5,678 nucleotides of DNA from an uncultured Eubacteriales bacterium (GTDB lineage: Bacteria; Bacillota; Clostridia; Christensenellales; Pumilibacteraceae), in the NCBI GenBank assembly GCA_900543755.1, contig UQSP01000062.1, positions 1 to 5,678 on the forward strand, written 5' to 3'. A program made the translations under genes and the position numbers. Below are positions 1-5,631 of the stretch, piece after piece; position 1 is the first letter of the stretch, and the number at the start of each line of letters is the position of its first letter. Under the pieces are notes generated by a model. The model worked only from the letters and a program-made list of their open reading frames with translations. It ran no database searches and was not told the origin of the DNA.

Positions 1-45
1 GATCTGCGCATGTCTCGTGGGCTCGGAGATGTGTATAAGAGACAG
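1..45 (+). other. Nextera i7-side sequencing adapter (not genomic)
   Basis: This is synthetic library sequence. Bases 1-3 are the end of the P7 primer, 4-11 an 8-base index (CTGCGCAT; reverse complement ATGCGCAG, which I recall as Nextera XT N722), 12-26 the GTCTCGTGGGCTCGG tail, and 27-45 the 19-bp Tn5 mosaic end. Genomic DNA starts at 46. This stretch should be trimmed before any analysis and must not be read as a transposon end belonging to the organism. Confidence 0.98.
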
Positions 46-149
46 ATTAAAAATAGCAGATTATCCGTATTAACTCTCTTTTTCGTAGATAAATCAGTAA
101 AGTTTTAATTTATTCTGCTGTCTTATAAGATTTATAATACAGCAGCTGC
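46..149. other. Non-coding AT-rich stretch beyond the terminator
   Basis: No open reading frame with a ribosome site is visible on either strand. Its one clear structure is the 115-145 stem-loop, listed separately. The neighbouring gene on this side is outside the fragment, so its orientation is unknown. Confidence 0.7.
115..145. repeat. Strong inverted repeat (stem-loop), function unknown
   Basis: CTGCTGT (115-121) pairs with ACAGCAG (139-145). After one C-T mismatch, the inner TTATAA (123-128) pairs with the facing TTATAA (132-137), leaving a 3-base loop. The result is a nearly continuous 14-position stem. Neither strand follows it with a clean T tract, so it is a poor intrinsic terminator by itself. 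It could be a backup 3' structure for the gene at 294-4100, a transcript-end stabiliser, or a regulatory element of an unseen neighbour. Confidence 0.6.
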
Positions 150-193
150 CGGAAAAAGAAAACCCGACGCGTCTGATTCGTCGGGTTTTTCCG
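150..193 (-). terminator. Rho-independent terminator, probably bidirectional
   Basis: The stem is AAAACCCGACG (159-169) with CGTCGGGTTTT (179-189), perfect over 11 bp, around a 9-base loop (170-178). On the minus strand it is followed by TTCTTTTTCC, a good U-rich tail, and it lies about 105 nt past the stop codon of the gene at 294-4100. On the plus strand the T run at 186-190 could also stop a transcript entering from the left. An alternative outer pairing, CGGAAAAA (150-157) with TTTTTCCG (186-193), extends the structure. Confidence 0.85.
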
Positions 194-229
194 TATTAAA
201 ATTATTAAGTTATTCGGTTGCGTTTAAAG

Positions 230-267
230 CGGAAGGATAAAAAGAAAGTCTTAAATTTATCCTGCCG
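230..267. repeat. Imperfect hairpin just downstream of the large gene
   Basis: AGGATAAA (234-241) pairs with TTTATCCT (256-263). One mismatch further out, CGG (230-232) pairs with CCG (265-267). The loop is 14 bases. It begins 26 nt past the stop codon but has no T tract on the minus strand, so it is more likely a 3'-untranslated structure than the terminator. It may have no function. Confidence 0.35.
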
Positions 268-293
268 AACACGCATCGAAGCGTCCTGACGGA

Positions 294-3200
294 TTATTTT
301 GCCAAAGCTACGTTATCCATATAGATTACGTTTGCGTTGCCCATAAACTGAATGGAATATGCGGTAACGGTGTTAAGGTCCACAGAAACGGTGGAAGGAA
401 TATCGAACGTAAAGGTTGTAAGCTCGGTATCCAAGGTAACGGTTTTTCCGCCGGAAGTAATTTCCGTATTGCTGTTGCCGTAATACAGGAAGATCTTGTA
501 GATATATTCTCCTGCCGCCGCCTCGTCTGCAACCGCAAGCTCGAAGCTGAAAGAAGAGGTACCGCCGAAAGCCCCCGCCTGGAAATTATGCCTGAAGCCG
601 TAAAGATTGGTGCCGTCTATGGGTTGGAACGTGAAGACGTTGTTGCCGTTAAGGTCGGTAATGTTTACTTCGGTAACGGCTTCCCAGTTGGTAACGCCCA
701 TTTCGCGGTACTGTATACCCGTAAGGTCGTCGAAATCTATGACTTCGAGGCTTGCGGGTTCGCTTTTCTTGAACTGCACGTTGTCCATGTAAACGATTTT
801 TTCGTTTTGGAAAGTGTTTATGGAGTAAACCGTAACTTTATCGATGTCGACGTTCGACGCCGCATAATCGAAATCGATGGTAATAGTTTTGACCGTGGTA
901 TCGAGAGCAACGGTGTTGCCGGTGCCTGCAATGGTTACTTCCCTGTTGGAGCCGTCTTCGTGATACATCCACATTTTGATGACGTAGTTACCCTCGTCGC
1001 CAGCGCCCACAAACATATCGAAGGAAACGGAATTGAGGTCGGCGTTAAGCGTGCCTTCCGCAAAATTCTGTCTGAAGCCGTACATATTCCACTGGGGAAC
1101 GGGCTGGAAAGCAAAGACCTTGTTCTCTTCTATCGTGACGATGTTGTTCTGCTGAGCAATAATTTCGTCGGACATATCGGTCCAGCTGATATCGGGCTGT
1201 TTACGGAACTGAATACCCGTAAGGTCATTGAAATCCACTACTCCGAGGCTTGCGGATTCGCTTTTTTCGAAACGGACGTTGTCCATGTAAACGGCTTTTG
1301 CGCTCTTGTAAATCTGAATGGAATAGCCGTTAATGCTGTCGATATTTATACCGAGCGCGGCATAATCGAAAGTGAGTTTTATAGTTTTGAAAGTCTGGTC
1401 CAACGAAACGGTGTGACCAACGCCTACGGTAGTGATTTCCTTATTGGAACTTGTGCCGAAATACATCCACATTTTGATTACGTAATCGCCCTCGTCGCCC
1501 GCGCCCACAGCCATGTCGAAAGCAATTGTGTCGAGAGCGCTGCTCAGCGTACCTTCCGTGAAATTCTGTCTGAAGCCGTAAAGATTATTGGGCAGGCTTT
1601 TGAAAACGAACGCTTTATTACCTTCAATTTCGGTAATGTTGGCTTCGGTAGCGGCAGTCCAGTTGTTAACGCCCATTTCGCGGTACTGCAAGTTCGTAAG
1701 GTCGTCGAAGGTAACTGTCGCGAAGCTGTCGGCAACGGGATTCCATTTGGCGTAAACGGTGATATCGGTCGCAGGCACAATCATGTCGAAGGGCTGAGTG
1801 CATTCGGGATCGAGATACCAGCCGCCGAAAGAGAAGTTGTCTTTTCTGGGAGCTGCGACAGAAATCCTGCTGCCCACGGACTGCGTTACCGGATCGATGT
1901 CGGAGCCGCCCTGCGTGTGGAAAGTAACGGTCTTTTTGACAACGGGCTCGCCGTGAGTAAAGGAAACGTTGTCCATGTAAATGACTTTCCCGTTACCGAA
2001 AGTCTGTATGGAGTAACCCGTAATGTTGTCGATATCCACGCCGAGTTCTTCGTAAACGAACTGCATGCTGAAATTCTTGAAACTGTCGTCAAGGGTTACC
2101 TTCCAACCGGTACCTACGGTAGTGATTTCCTTATTGGAGCCGTTTTCGTAATACATCCACATTTTGATTACGTAATCGCCCTCGTCGCCCGCGCCTACAG
2201 CCATGTCGAAGGAAATCGTGTCGAGGTCGGAGTTAAGCGTACCTGCGGCGAAATTGTGTCTGAAGCCGTAAAGGTTGGTGCCCTCCATGGGTTGGAAAGC
2301 GAAAACGCGGTTGTCGTTGAGATCCACGACGTTATGCTGCTCGGAAGCAACGGCTTCGGTAAGGTCTTCCCAGTTGGTGACGCCCATTTCGCGGTACTGA
2401 TAGCCGCTTTCCAAAGTATCGAAAGTCACGGTCTGGAATTTGCTGGATTTACGGATATAAATATCGTCCGCGTAAACGTTGCAGTCGCGCGCCGTGAACT
2501 GGAGCGAGTAACCCGCAACGTCCGCTGCATTTACGCCCAGCGCGGCGGAATCGAACTCGTAAACAAACTCGGCAAGATCGGTGGTAAGAGCGATGCTTAC
2601 GCCCGTACCTTGCGGAGTGATTTCCTTATTGGAGCCGTTTGCATAGTAGAAGTAAATTTTGTAGCTGTAATTGCCCGCGGTTTCGGCAGAGGCTTTGAAC
2701 ACGAATTCCGCGTGTTTGTCCTCCAAGGTGCCTTCTTCGAAATTAAGGCGGAAGCCGTACATATTGTCGCCTGTCGTGGGTTTGAAGACAAAGACTTTAT
2801 TGCTGTCTTTATCGATGACGTTACCCTCGGTCTCGACGACGTCGGCGGTAAGGTCAACCCAGTTGGTGACGGGCTGATTGCGGTACTGCATACCCTCTTC
2901 AAGCTCCTCGAAGTCCATCACGGGGAAGGTCACGACGACGGGAGCTTCGGTATACTGCGACTGCGTAACCTCGTAAGGATGAGCGACTGCGTTTTCGACG
3001 GATTCTTTATAGATATCCAGTCTGTCCAAAAACTGTGCGGGAATAAGCGTTTCGTCCATGTCGTCGACGTCGTAACCCGTTATCTTGTGAATCCAGGTAA
3101 GACCCGCGATGAACTCGCCGTTAGAGTTGAGGTGATATCCGTCGGCGGTAAGATTGTCGCCGATGTAGCTGGACCTTGCGTTCTGCACGGCAGTGCCTGC

Positions 3201-4100
3201 GGGAATGACGCCGTCGATTTTGTCGTTGGTGTCGATTTTTGCGTTGGTAGCCTCGACTATTTTATTGTACATGGTCATCTGGTCGCTGTCATAACGCGGG
3301 AAATCCGAATGAGTGCTGTTTGCGGCATACGCCCAGGTCATGTGCCAATAAATCTGAGGGTTGGAATAGACGTTTTTGTTGTCCTCGATAAAATCGATAA
3401 GATAATCAATATCGTCGTCATAGGTATCGACCACTCCGCTGAGTCCGCTGACCTGCTGGATGGTGATGATATCCCAGTCCTCTTCTTTAAGCGCGGTCTT
3501 AAGATTGTAATTGTTGGTACGGACTATGGTGCCGGTAGTATTCTTCTGCATCTGGTAAGCGCTGTTGTTGTTCTCGGCGTTGTTTCTGTGAGTTTCCAGC
3601 GAGCATCCGCCTATGTACATGTTTGCGGTAACCACTTCCTCGATACCGAAAGCCTTGGCAATATCCCACATATACTTCATGGCGTTTTCCGAGAAGCTGT
3701 TTCCGATGGCAAGAATCTTGAGCGAATCAGAATATTCGTTTGCTCCTCCCACGGTAACTTCATACGTTACGGAAAAATCAGTGCCGGTAAGAGTGACGCG
3801 TATGGTGTAGGTGCCCGCCTCGTTCTTGTTGTAAGCGGAGCTGTCAACGGTAAGGTCCTTAGGTGCGACAACGGGTTTCGTGCCGTCGCTCATTACCTTA
3901 AGGACACGCAGTCCCTCGCTTGTGAAATCTTCGCCCAGTGAAAATTCCTGTCTTGCCTGCTCGAACTCCAGTCCCGTAACGGTAGCCGTCTGCTGTTCTC
4001 CGTCATCGGGCGAAGGCGTCGGCGTAGTGGAAGTACAAGCGGTAAAAGCAAAAACTACGACAAGGCAAAGTACAAGCATTAATCTTGATAACTTTTTCAT
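294..4100 (-). CDS. Lipid-anchored SGNH/DUF4886-type putative carbohydrate esterase with five tandem binding-like modules
   Basis: A 1268-aa secreted protein, probably held on the outer face of the membrane. The signal peptide (residues 1-21) has MKK, a hydrophobic core and the lipobox FTAC with Cys22. A Thr/Ser/Pro-rich linker precedes a Big_3-like Ig domain (about 38-117). The hydrolase domain (about 126-345) has GNSFS with the nucleophile Ser135, GGCS with oxyanion Gly165, and DGYH with Asp320 and His323, as in DUF4886 proteins of the SGNH superfamily. These are commonly suspected carbohydrate esterases, and the substrate here is unknown. Five related modules follow (about 390-552, 556-717, 794-948, 952-1114, 1118-1268), with a Listeria-Bacteroides repeat at 721-788. 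The modules look like jelly-roll carbohydrate binders: they open with DFDDL-type residues and close with YMDNV. The start is fixed by GGAGGAG four bases upstream and the signal peptide. The protein is complete. Esterase activity is inference; localisation and fold class are well supported. Confidence 0.93.
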   Translation of the reverse strand: MKKLSRLMLVLCLVVVFAFTACTSTTPTPSPDDGEQQTATVTGLEFEQARQEFSLGEDFTSEGLRVLKVMSDGTKPVVAPKDLTVDSSAYNKNEAGTYTIRVTLTGTDFSVTYEVTVGGANEYSDSLKILAIGNSFSENAMKYMWDIAKAFGIEEVVTANMYIGGCSLETHRNNAENNNSAYQMQKNTTGTIVRTNNYNLKTALKEEDWDIITIQQVSGLSGVVDTYDDDIDYLIDFIEDNKNVYSNPQIYWHMTWAYAANSTHSDFPRYDSDQMTMYNKIVEATNAKIDTNDKIDGVIPAGTAVQNARSSYIGDNLTADGYHLNSNGEFIAGLTWIHKITGYDVDDMDETLIPAQFLDRLDIYKESVENAVAHPYEVTQSQYTEAPVVVTFPVMDFEELEEGMQYRNQPVTNWVDLTADVVETEGNVIDKDSNKVFVFKPTTGDNMYGFRLNFEEGTLEDKHAEFVFKASAETAGNYSYKIYFYYANGSNKEITPQGTGVSIALTTDLAEFVYEFDSAALGVNAADVAGYSLQFTARDCNVYADDIYIRKSSKFQTVTFDTLESGYQYREMGVTNWEDLTEAVASEQHNVVDLNDNRVFAFQPMEGTNLYGFRHNFAAGTLNSDLDTISFDMAVGAGDEGDYVIKMWMYYENGSNKEITTVGTGWKVTLDDSFKNFSMQFVYEELGVDIDNITGYSIQTFGNGKVIYMDNVSFTHGEPVVKKTVTFHTQGGSDIDPVTQSVGSRISVAAPRKDNFSFGGWYLDPECTQPFDMIVPATDITVYAKWNPVADSFATVTFDDLTNLQYREMGVNNWTAATEANITEIEGNKAFVFKSLPNNLYGFRQNFTEGTLSSALDTIAFDMAVGAGDEGDYVIKMWMYFGTSSNKEITTVGVGHTVSLDQTFKTIKLTFDYAALGINIDSINGYSIQIYKSAKAVYMDNVRFEKSESASLGVVDFNDLTGIQFRKQPDISWTDMSDEIIAQQNNIVTIEENKVFAFQPVPQWNMYGFRQNFAEGTLNADLNSVSFDMFVGAGDEGNYVIKMWMYHEDGSNREVTIAGTGNTVALDTTVKTITIDFDYAASNVDIDKVTVYSINTFQNEKIVYMDNVQFKKSEPASLEVIDFDDLTGIQYREMGVTNWEAVTEVNITDLNGNNVFTFQPIDGTNLYGFRHNFQAGAFGGTSSFSFELAVADEAAAGEYIYKIFLYYGNSNTEITSGGKTVTLDTELTTFTFDIPSTVSVDLNTVTAYSIQFMGNANVIYMDNVALAK
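297..749 (-). repeat. Module copy 5 (C-terminal) of the large lipoprotein
   Basis: Residues about 1118-1268, ending the protein one residue-group after YMDNV. It opens like copy 2, sharing YREMGVTNW and GTNLYGFRHNF, but its middle is shorter and more divergent (ADEAAAGEY in place of VGAGDEGDY). It looks like a hybrid of a copy-2-type front half and a distinct back half. Confidence 0.85.
759..1247 (-). repeat. Module copy 4 of the large lipoprotein
   Basis: Residues about 952-1114. The front carries RKQPDISW, closer to copy 1 (RNQPVTNW) than to the REMG type of copies 2, 3 and 5. The middle keeps VGAGDEGNYVIKMWMY and the end is VYMDNVQF. The linkers on either side (KSESAS before, KSEPAS after) are near duplicates, giving a 166-residue period to copy 5. 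Confidence 0.85.
1257..1721 (-). repeat. Module copy 3 of the large lipoprotein
   Basis: Residues about 794-948, with REMGVNNW near the front and VYMDNVRF at the end. Residues 861-880 are identical to residues 631-650 of copy 2. The DNA behind them (1461-1520 and 2151-2210) differs at a single base. Confidence 0.85.
1737..1940 (-). repeat. Listeria-Bacteroides repeat (InlB B-repeat-like) domain
   Basis: Residues about 721-788 of the large lipoprotein. The signature is TVTFHTQGG near the front, then FGGWYLDPECTQPFD, then TVYAKWNP, the standard pattern of this small beta-grasp-like domain of Gram-positive surface proteins. Only one copy is present, between binding-like modules 2 and 3. It probably acts as a spacer or adhesive element. 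Confidence 0.88.
1950..2435 (-). repeat. Module copy 2 of the large lipoprotein
   Basis: Residues about 556-717. It has REMGVTNW, NRVFAFQP, LYGFRHNF, the GAGDEGDY turn and VIYMDNVSF at the end. It is the copy with the clearest likeness to two others: its front matches copy 5 and its middle matches copy 3. Confidence 0.85.
2445..2933 (-). repeat. Module copy 1 of the large lipoprotein
   Basis: Residues about 390-552, next to the hydrolase domain. This is the most divergent copy. It has RNQPVTNW and MYGFRLNF but KASAETAGNYSY in place of the GAGDEGDY turn, and its end reads VYADDIYI rather than VYMDNV. The alignment is still continuous along its length, so it is an older member of the same family. 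Confidence 0.8.
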
Positions 4101-4104
4101 TTTT

Positions 4105-4111
4105 CTCCTCC
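4105..4111 (-). promoter_or_regulatory. Ribosome binding site of the large lipoprotein gene
   Basis: On the minus strand this reads GGAGGAG, followed by AAAA and ATG at 4100. It is a near-perfect match to the anti-Shine-Dalgarno sequence, and with the signal peptide it decides the start. Confidence 0.9.
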
Positions 4112-4223
4112 ATTCTTATTTTTAACACAATACCCGAAAGCTTAACGCAGGAATAAACCGGATTTCGGTACGTTAAAACTCCGTCGGTACTGTTTTGTTG
4201 ACCGTCTTGATAAATCTTTTCCC

Positions 4224-4250
4224 CGGTATTTTTTTTCGGAATTAATACCG
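4224..4250. repeat. Inverted repeat CGGTATT-N13-AATACCG, possible operator
   Basis: The two 7-bp arms are perfectly complementary, with a 13-base T-rich spacer. The right arm overlaps the candidate -10 hexamer of the large gene, a usual place for a repressor site. On the minus strand no T tract follows, so it does not look like a terminator. Confidence 0.4.
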
Positions 4251-4271
4251 TTTAAACAAATCCGCTGTTAA
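4242..4271 (-). promoter_or_regulatory. Weak promoter candidate for the large lipoprotein gene
   Basis: On the minus strand TTAACA (4266-4271; 5 of 6 to TTGACA), an 18-base spacer and TATTAA (4242-4247; 4 of 6 to TATAAT). It would give a leader of about 135 nt. The -10 match is modest and AT-rich DNA yields such pairs by chance, so co-transcription from the upstream gene remains possible. Confidence 0.35.
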
Positions 4272-4357
4272 CCTTTTCCGCGCAATTCCGCGCGCCGAAT
4301 ATTTATTAATCGGTCGGTTTTTTTTAGCGGACGCAAGAAAAATACCGAGTAAATACT

Positions 4358-5452
4358 TTATTTTCTGAATTCGAAAGACAGAATTTCCAGCTTTTCGCCT
4401 GCGCCGCCCGCTTCTCCGGGTTCGACGAAAATAAGCACCCACATGGAAGCGTCGTCGCTGCCCACAAGGTTAGCCGCCGTAAAGCCGGTAAGCTCGAACT
4501 CCTGCTCCGTTCCGTCGCATACTATGTCGGGCTGAGTGTTTGCCGAACCGGTTTCGTAAGCGGTTGTAGAGGTGCTTTCAAGCTTAAGCTTAAAGACCAT
4601 GCCCTCTTCGCCTTTGAATTTTATGTAAAGTTTGGTGAAAGACTGCAGGTTTCCCGTAACGGGCGACTTGACGTAAGACCACTCAAGCTTGTTTTCGGTA
4701 AGCTCAATCAAAGTCGTGCCCTCGCCCCACGTAACGATGTAAGCGCCGTCGTTGGAGCCGAAGTTTTTGTTAATGTTGAAAGTATCGCTTGTCCCGTCGT
4801 AAATATTGGGATTGTCTACGTCAAAAGCCTCCGTATTGCAGACAAGGGCGGAATTGACGTCTTCTTTGGAAAACTCGAAAGAGGTTATCTTTACGTCGGC
4901 AAGCTCCTCTCCCTTTTGCCCCGCGTTGGGTATTATGGTGACTTTTTTGATGCCCTTACGCACCGCTTCGTATGCGGGGAAAGACAAATCGAACTCGTAA
5001 GTTTTGGATTCCTCGGTCAAAGCGAAAGTAACCTCGCTGAAGCCCGCCCCGCCGGGAATTATGGGATTGCTGGTAATCGATAAAACAAAATCTCCGCTGC
5101 CGCTTAAGGTAATCGTCAGCTTCTTGAACTCGCTTAAATCGTATTGATCGACGTCTTTGGAAAGCGCGTCGTATTCGTTGTATTTATGCGACTTGATTAC
5201 CGCAAGCGCGTTATCCCCTTCCGAAAGCGTAAAAGACGCTAATCCGCGGTAAGGATTGTTTCTGTCGGTGTCCACATAATTCTCGTCAACCCACTCGTCT
5301 CCTTCACCGTTTTTAAGCAGATTTATTACGTTAGGATTGACTTCACCCTGATTTTCTTCGTTGTTTTCAGGGATTTCGTTCTTGCATCCGACTAAAGCCA
5401 GCGAAGACATAATCACGGCAATAATCATAACAAAAATTAAAGCCTTTTTCAT
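4358..5452 (-). CDS. Two-domain lipoprotein of unrecognised family
   Basis: A 364-aa secreted protein, probably lipid-anchored. The signal peptide has MKK, a hydrophobic stretch and the lipobox LVGC with Cys23. An Asn/Glu-rich linker leads to two related beta-rich domains, about 43-196 and 205-364. Each has a xLxxFxKLxIxxxG core (SEFKKLTITLSG and QSFTKLYIKFKG) and ends with SFEF (VKITSFEFSK and LEILSFEFRK), so an internal duplication is likely. The pattern suits galactose-binding-like or carbohydrate-binding beta-sandwiches, but I cannot name a family. No catalytic motif is visible. I place the start at 5452 rather than the in-frame ATG at 5473: the later ATG follows GAGGAGGAG by three bases and yields a normal signal peptide, whereas the earlier one would translate the ribosome site as RKEEEK. 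The gene reads toward the large lipoprotein and may supply a binding partner for it. Confidence 0.9.
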   Translation of the reverse strand: MKKALIFVMIIAVIMSSLALVGCKNEIPENNEENQGEVNPNVINLLKNGEGDEWVDENYVDTDRNNPYRGLASFTLSEGDNALAVIKSHKYNEYDALSKDVDQYDLSEFKKLTITLSGSGDFVLSITSNPIIPGGAGFSEVTFALTEESKTYEFDLSFPAYEAVRKGIKKVTIIPNAGQKGEELADVKITSFEFSKEDVNSALVCNTEAFDVDNPNIYDGTSDTFNINKNFGSNDGAYIVTWGEGTTLIELTENKLEWSYVKSPVTGNLQSFTKLYIKFKGEEGMVFKLKLESTSTTAYETGSANTQPDIVCDGTEQEFELTGFTAANLVGSDDASMWVLIFVEPGEAGGAGEKLEILSFEFRK

Positions 5453-5455
5453 TTT

Positions 5456-5464
5456 CTCCTCCTC
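5456..5464 (-). promoter_or_regulatory. Ribosome binding site that sets the start at 5452
   Basis: The minus strand reads GAGGAGGAG, then AAA, then ATG. The alternative upstream ATG at 5473 has no purine-rich site before it, so this element decides the start. Confidence 0.88.
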
Positions 5465-5475
5465 TTTACGCAACT

Positions 5476-5487
5476 TTTTTCGAAAAA
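5476..5487. repeat. Palindrome TTTTTCGAAAAA in the leader
   Basis: A perfect 12-bp palindrome about 24 bp upstream of the start codon. Its centre is 33 bp from that of the matching palindrome at 5507-5522, about three helical turns, so the two could be paired sites for one regulator. Confidence 0.5.
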
Positions 5488-5506
5488 TCGCAAATATAAT
5501 TTTAAT

Positions 5507-5522
5507 ATATTTTCGAAAATAT
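5507..5522. repeat. Palindrome ATATTTTCGAAAATAT over -10/+1, operator candidate
   Basis: A perfect 16-bp palindrome with the same TTTTCGAAAA core as the one at 5476-5487. It overlaps the end of the candidate -10 hexamer and the predicted transcription start near 5514, where a bound protein would block RNA polymerase. Confidence 0.55.
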
Positions 5523-5549
5523 TTTATTACATAAAAATGCTTTTGTTAA
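5521..5549 (-). promoter_or_regulatory. Promoter candidate for the 364-aa lipoprotein gene
   Basis: On the minus strand TTAACA (5544-5549; 5 of 6 to TTGACA), a 17-base spacer and TAAAAT (5521-5526; 5 of 6 to TATAAT). Just upstream is an A tract (5552-5558), then further A/T runs, like an UP element. Transcription would start near 5514, giving a leader of about 60 nt. Confidence 0.6.
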
Positions 5550-5631
5550 TACTTTTTTTGAATATTTTTAAAAATTTATTGAATATCGCGTTGAAAACAA
5601 CAAAATATTTTTTCGTATTACATTAAAATAT
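5550..5631. other. AT-rich upstream DNA, no gene seen
   Basis: Non-coding on both strands as far as it goes, and cut by the library fragment end. It has A/T tracts and TTTTTAAAAA (5565-5574), which suit an UP element or curved DNA upstream of the promoter. A larger operon could continue beyond 5631, but the promoter at 5521-5549 suggests the 364-aa gene is the first of its unit. Confidence 0.6.

Larger units (their letters stand above)
4112..4357. other. Intergenic region between the two lipoprotein genes
   Basis: No gene is visible in this spacer; the two coding regions are 257 nt apart. It has no convincing intrinsic terminator for the upstream gene, so read-through into the large gene is possible. 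It does carry a promoter candidate, an inverted repeat, and a short GC hairpin: CGCGC (4279-4283) with GCGCG (4290-4294), loop AATTCC. CGGTA-type words recur: TCGGTAC at 4165-4171 and 4184-4190, CGGTATT at 4224-4230, and AATACCG at 4244-4250 and 4341-4347. Confidence 0.6.

Noticed and set aside
297..2933. CRISPR-like or other short DNA repeat array
   Set aside because: The repetition is of about 450-490 bp, in frame, and matches protein modules; there are no short regular repeats with unique spacers.
588..3941. A 1117-codon open frame on the plus strand
   Set aside because: It lies exactly antisense to the large lipoprotein gene, mirrors its repeats, has no ribosome binding site and no signal or domain pattern of its own. 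It is a codon-bias shadow.
4337..4367. Possible terminator just after the 364-aa gene
   Set aside because: The stem would be almost wholly A/T (AAAATA with TATTTT) and overlaps the stop codon. It is too weak to call.
4242..4442. Short arginine-rich open frame on the minus strand across the gene end and spacer
   Set aside because: It overlaps the end of the 364-aa gene in another frame, has low-complexity Arg/Lys composition and no ribosome site.
5453..5473. Upstream ATG at 5473 as the start of the 364-aa lipoprotein
   Set aside because: It would translate the GAGGAGGAG ribosome site, put charged RKEEEK before the signal peptide, and has no ribosome site of its own.
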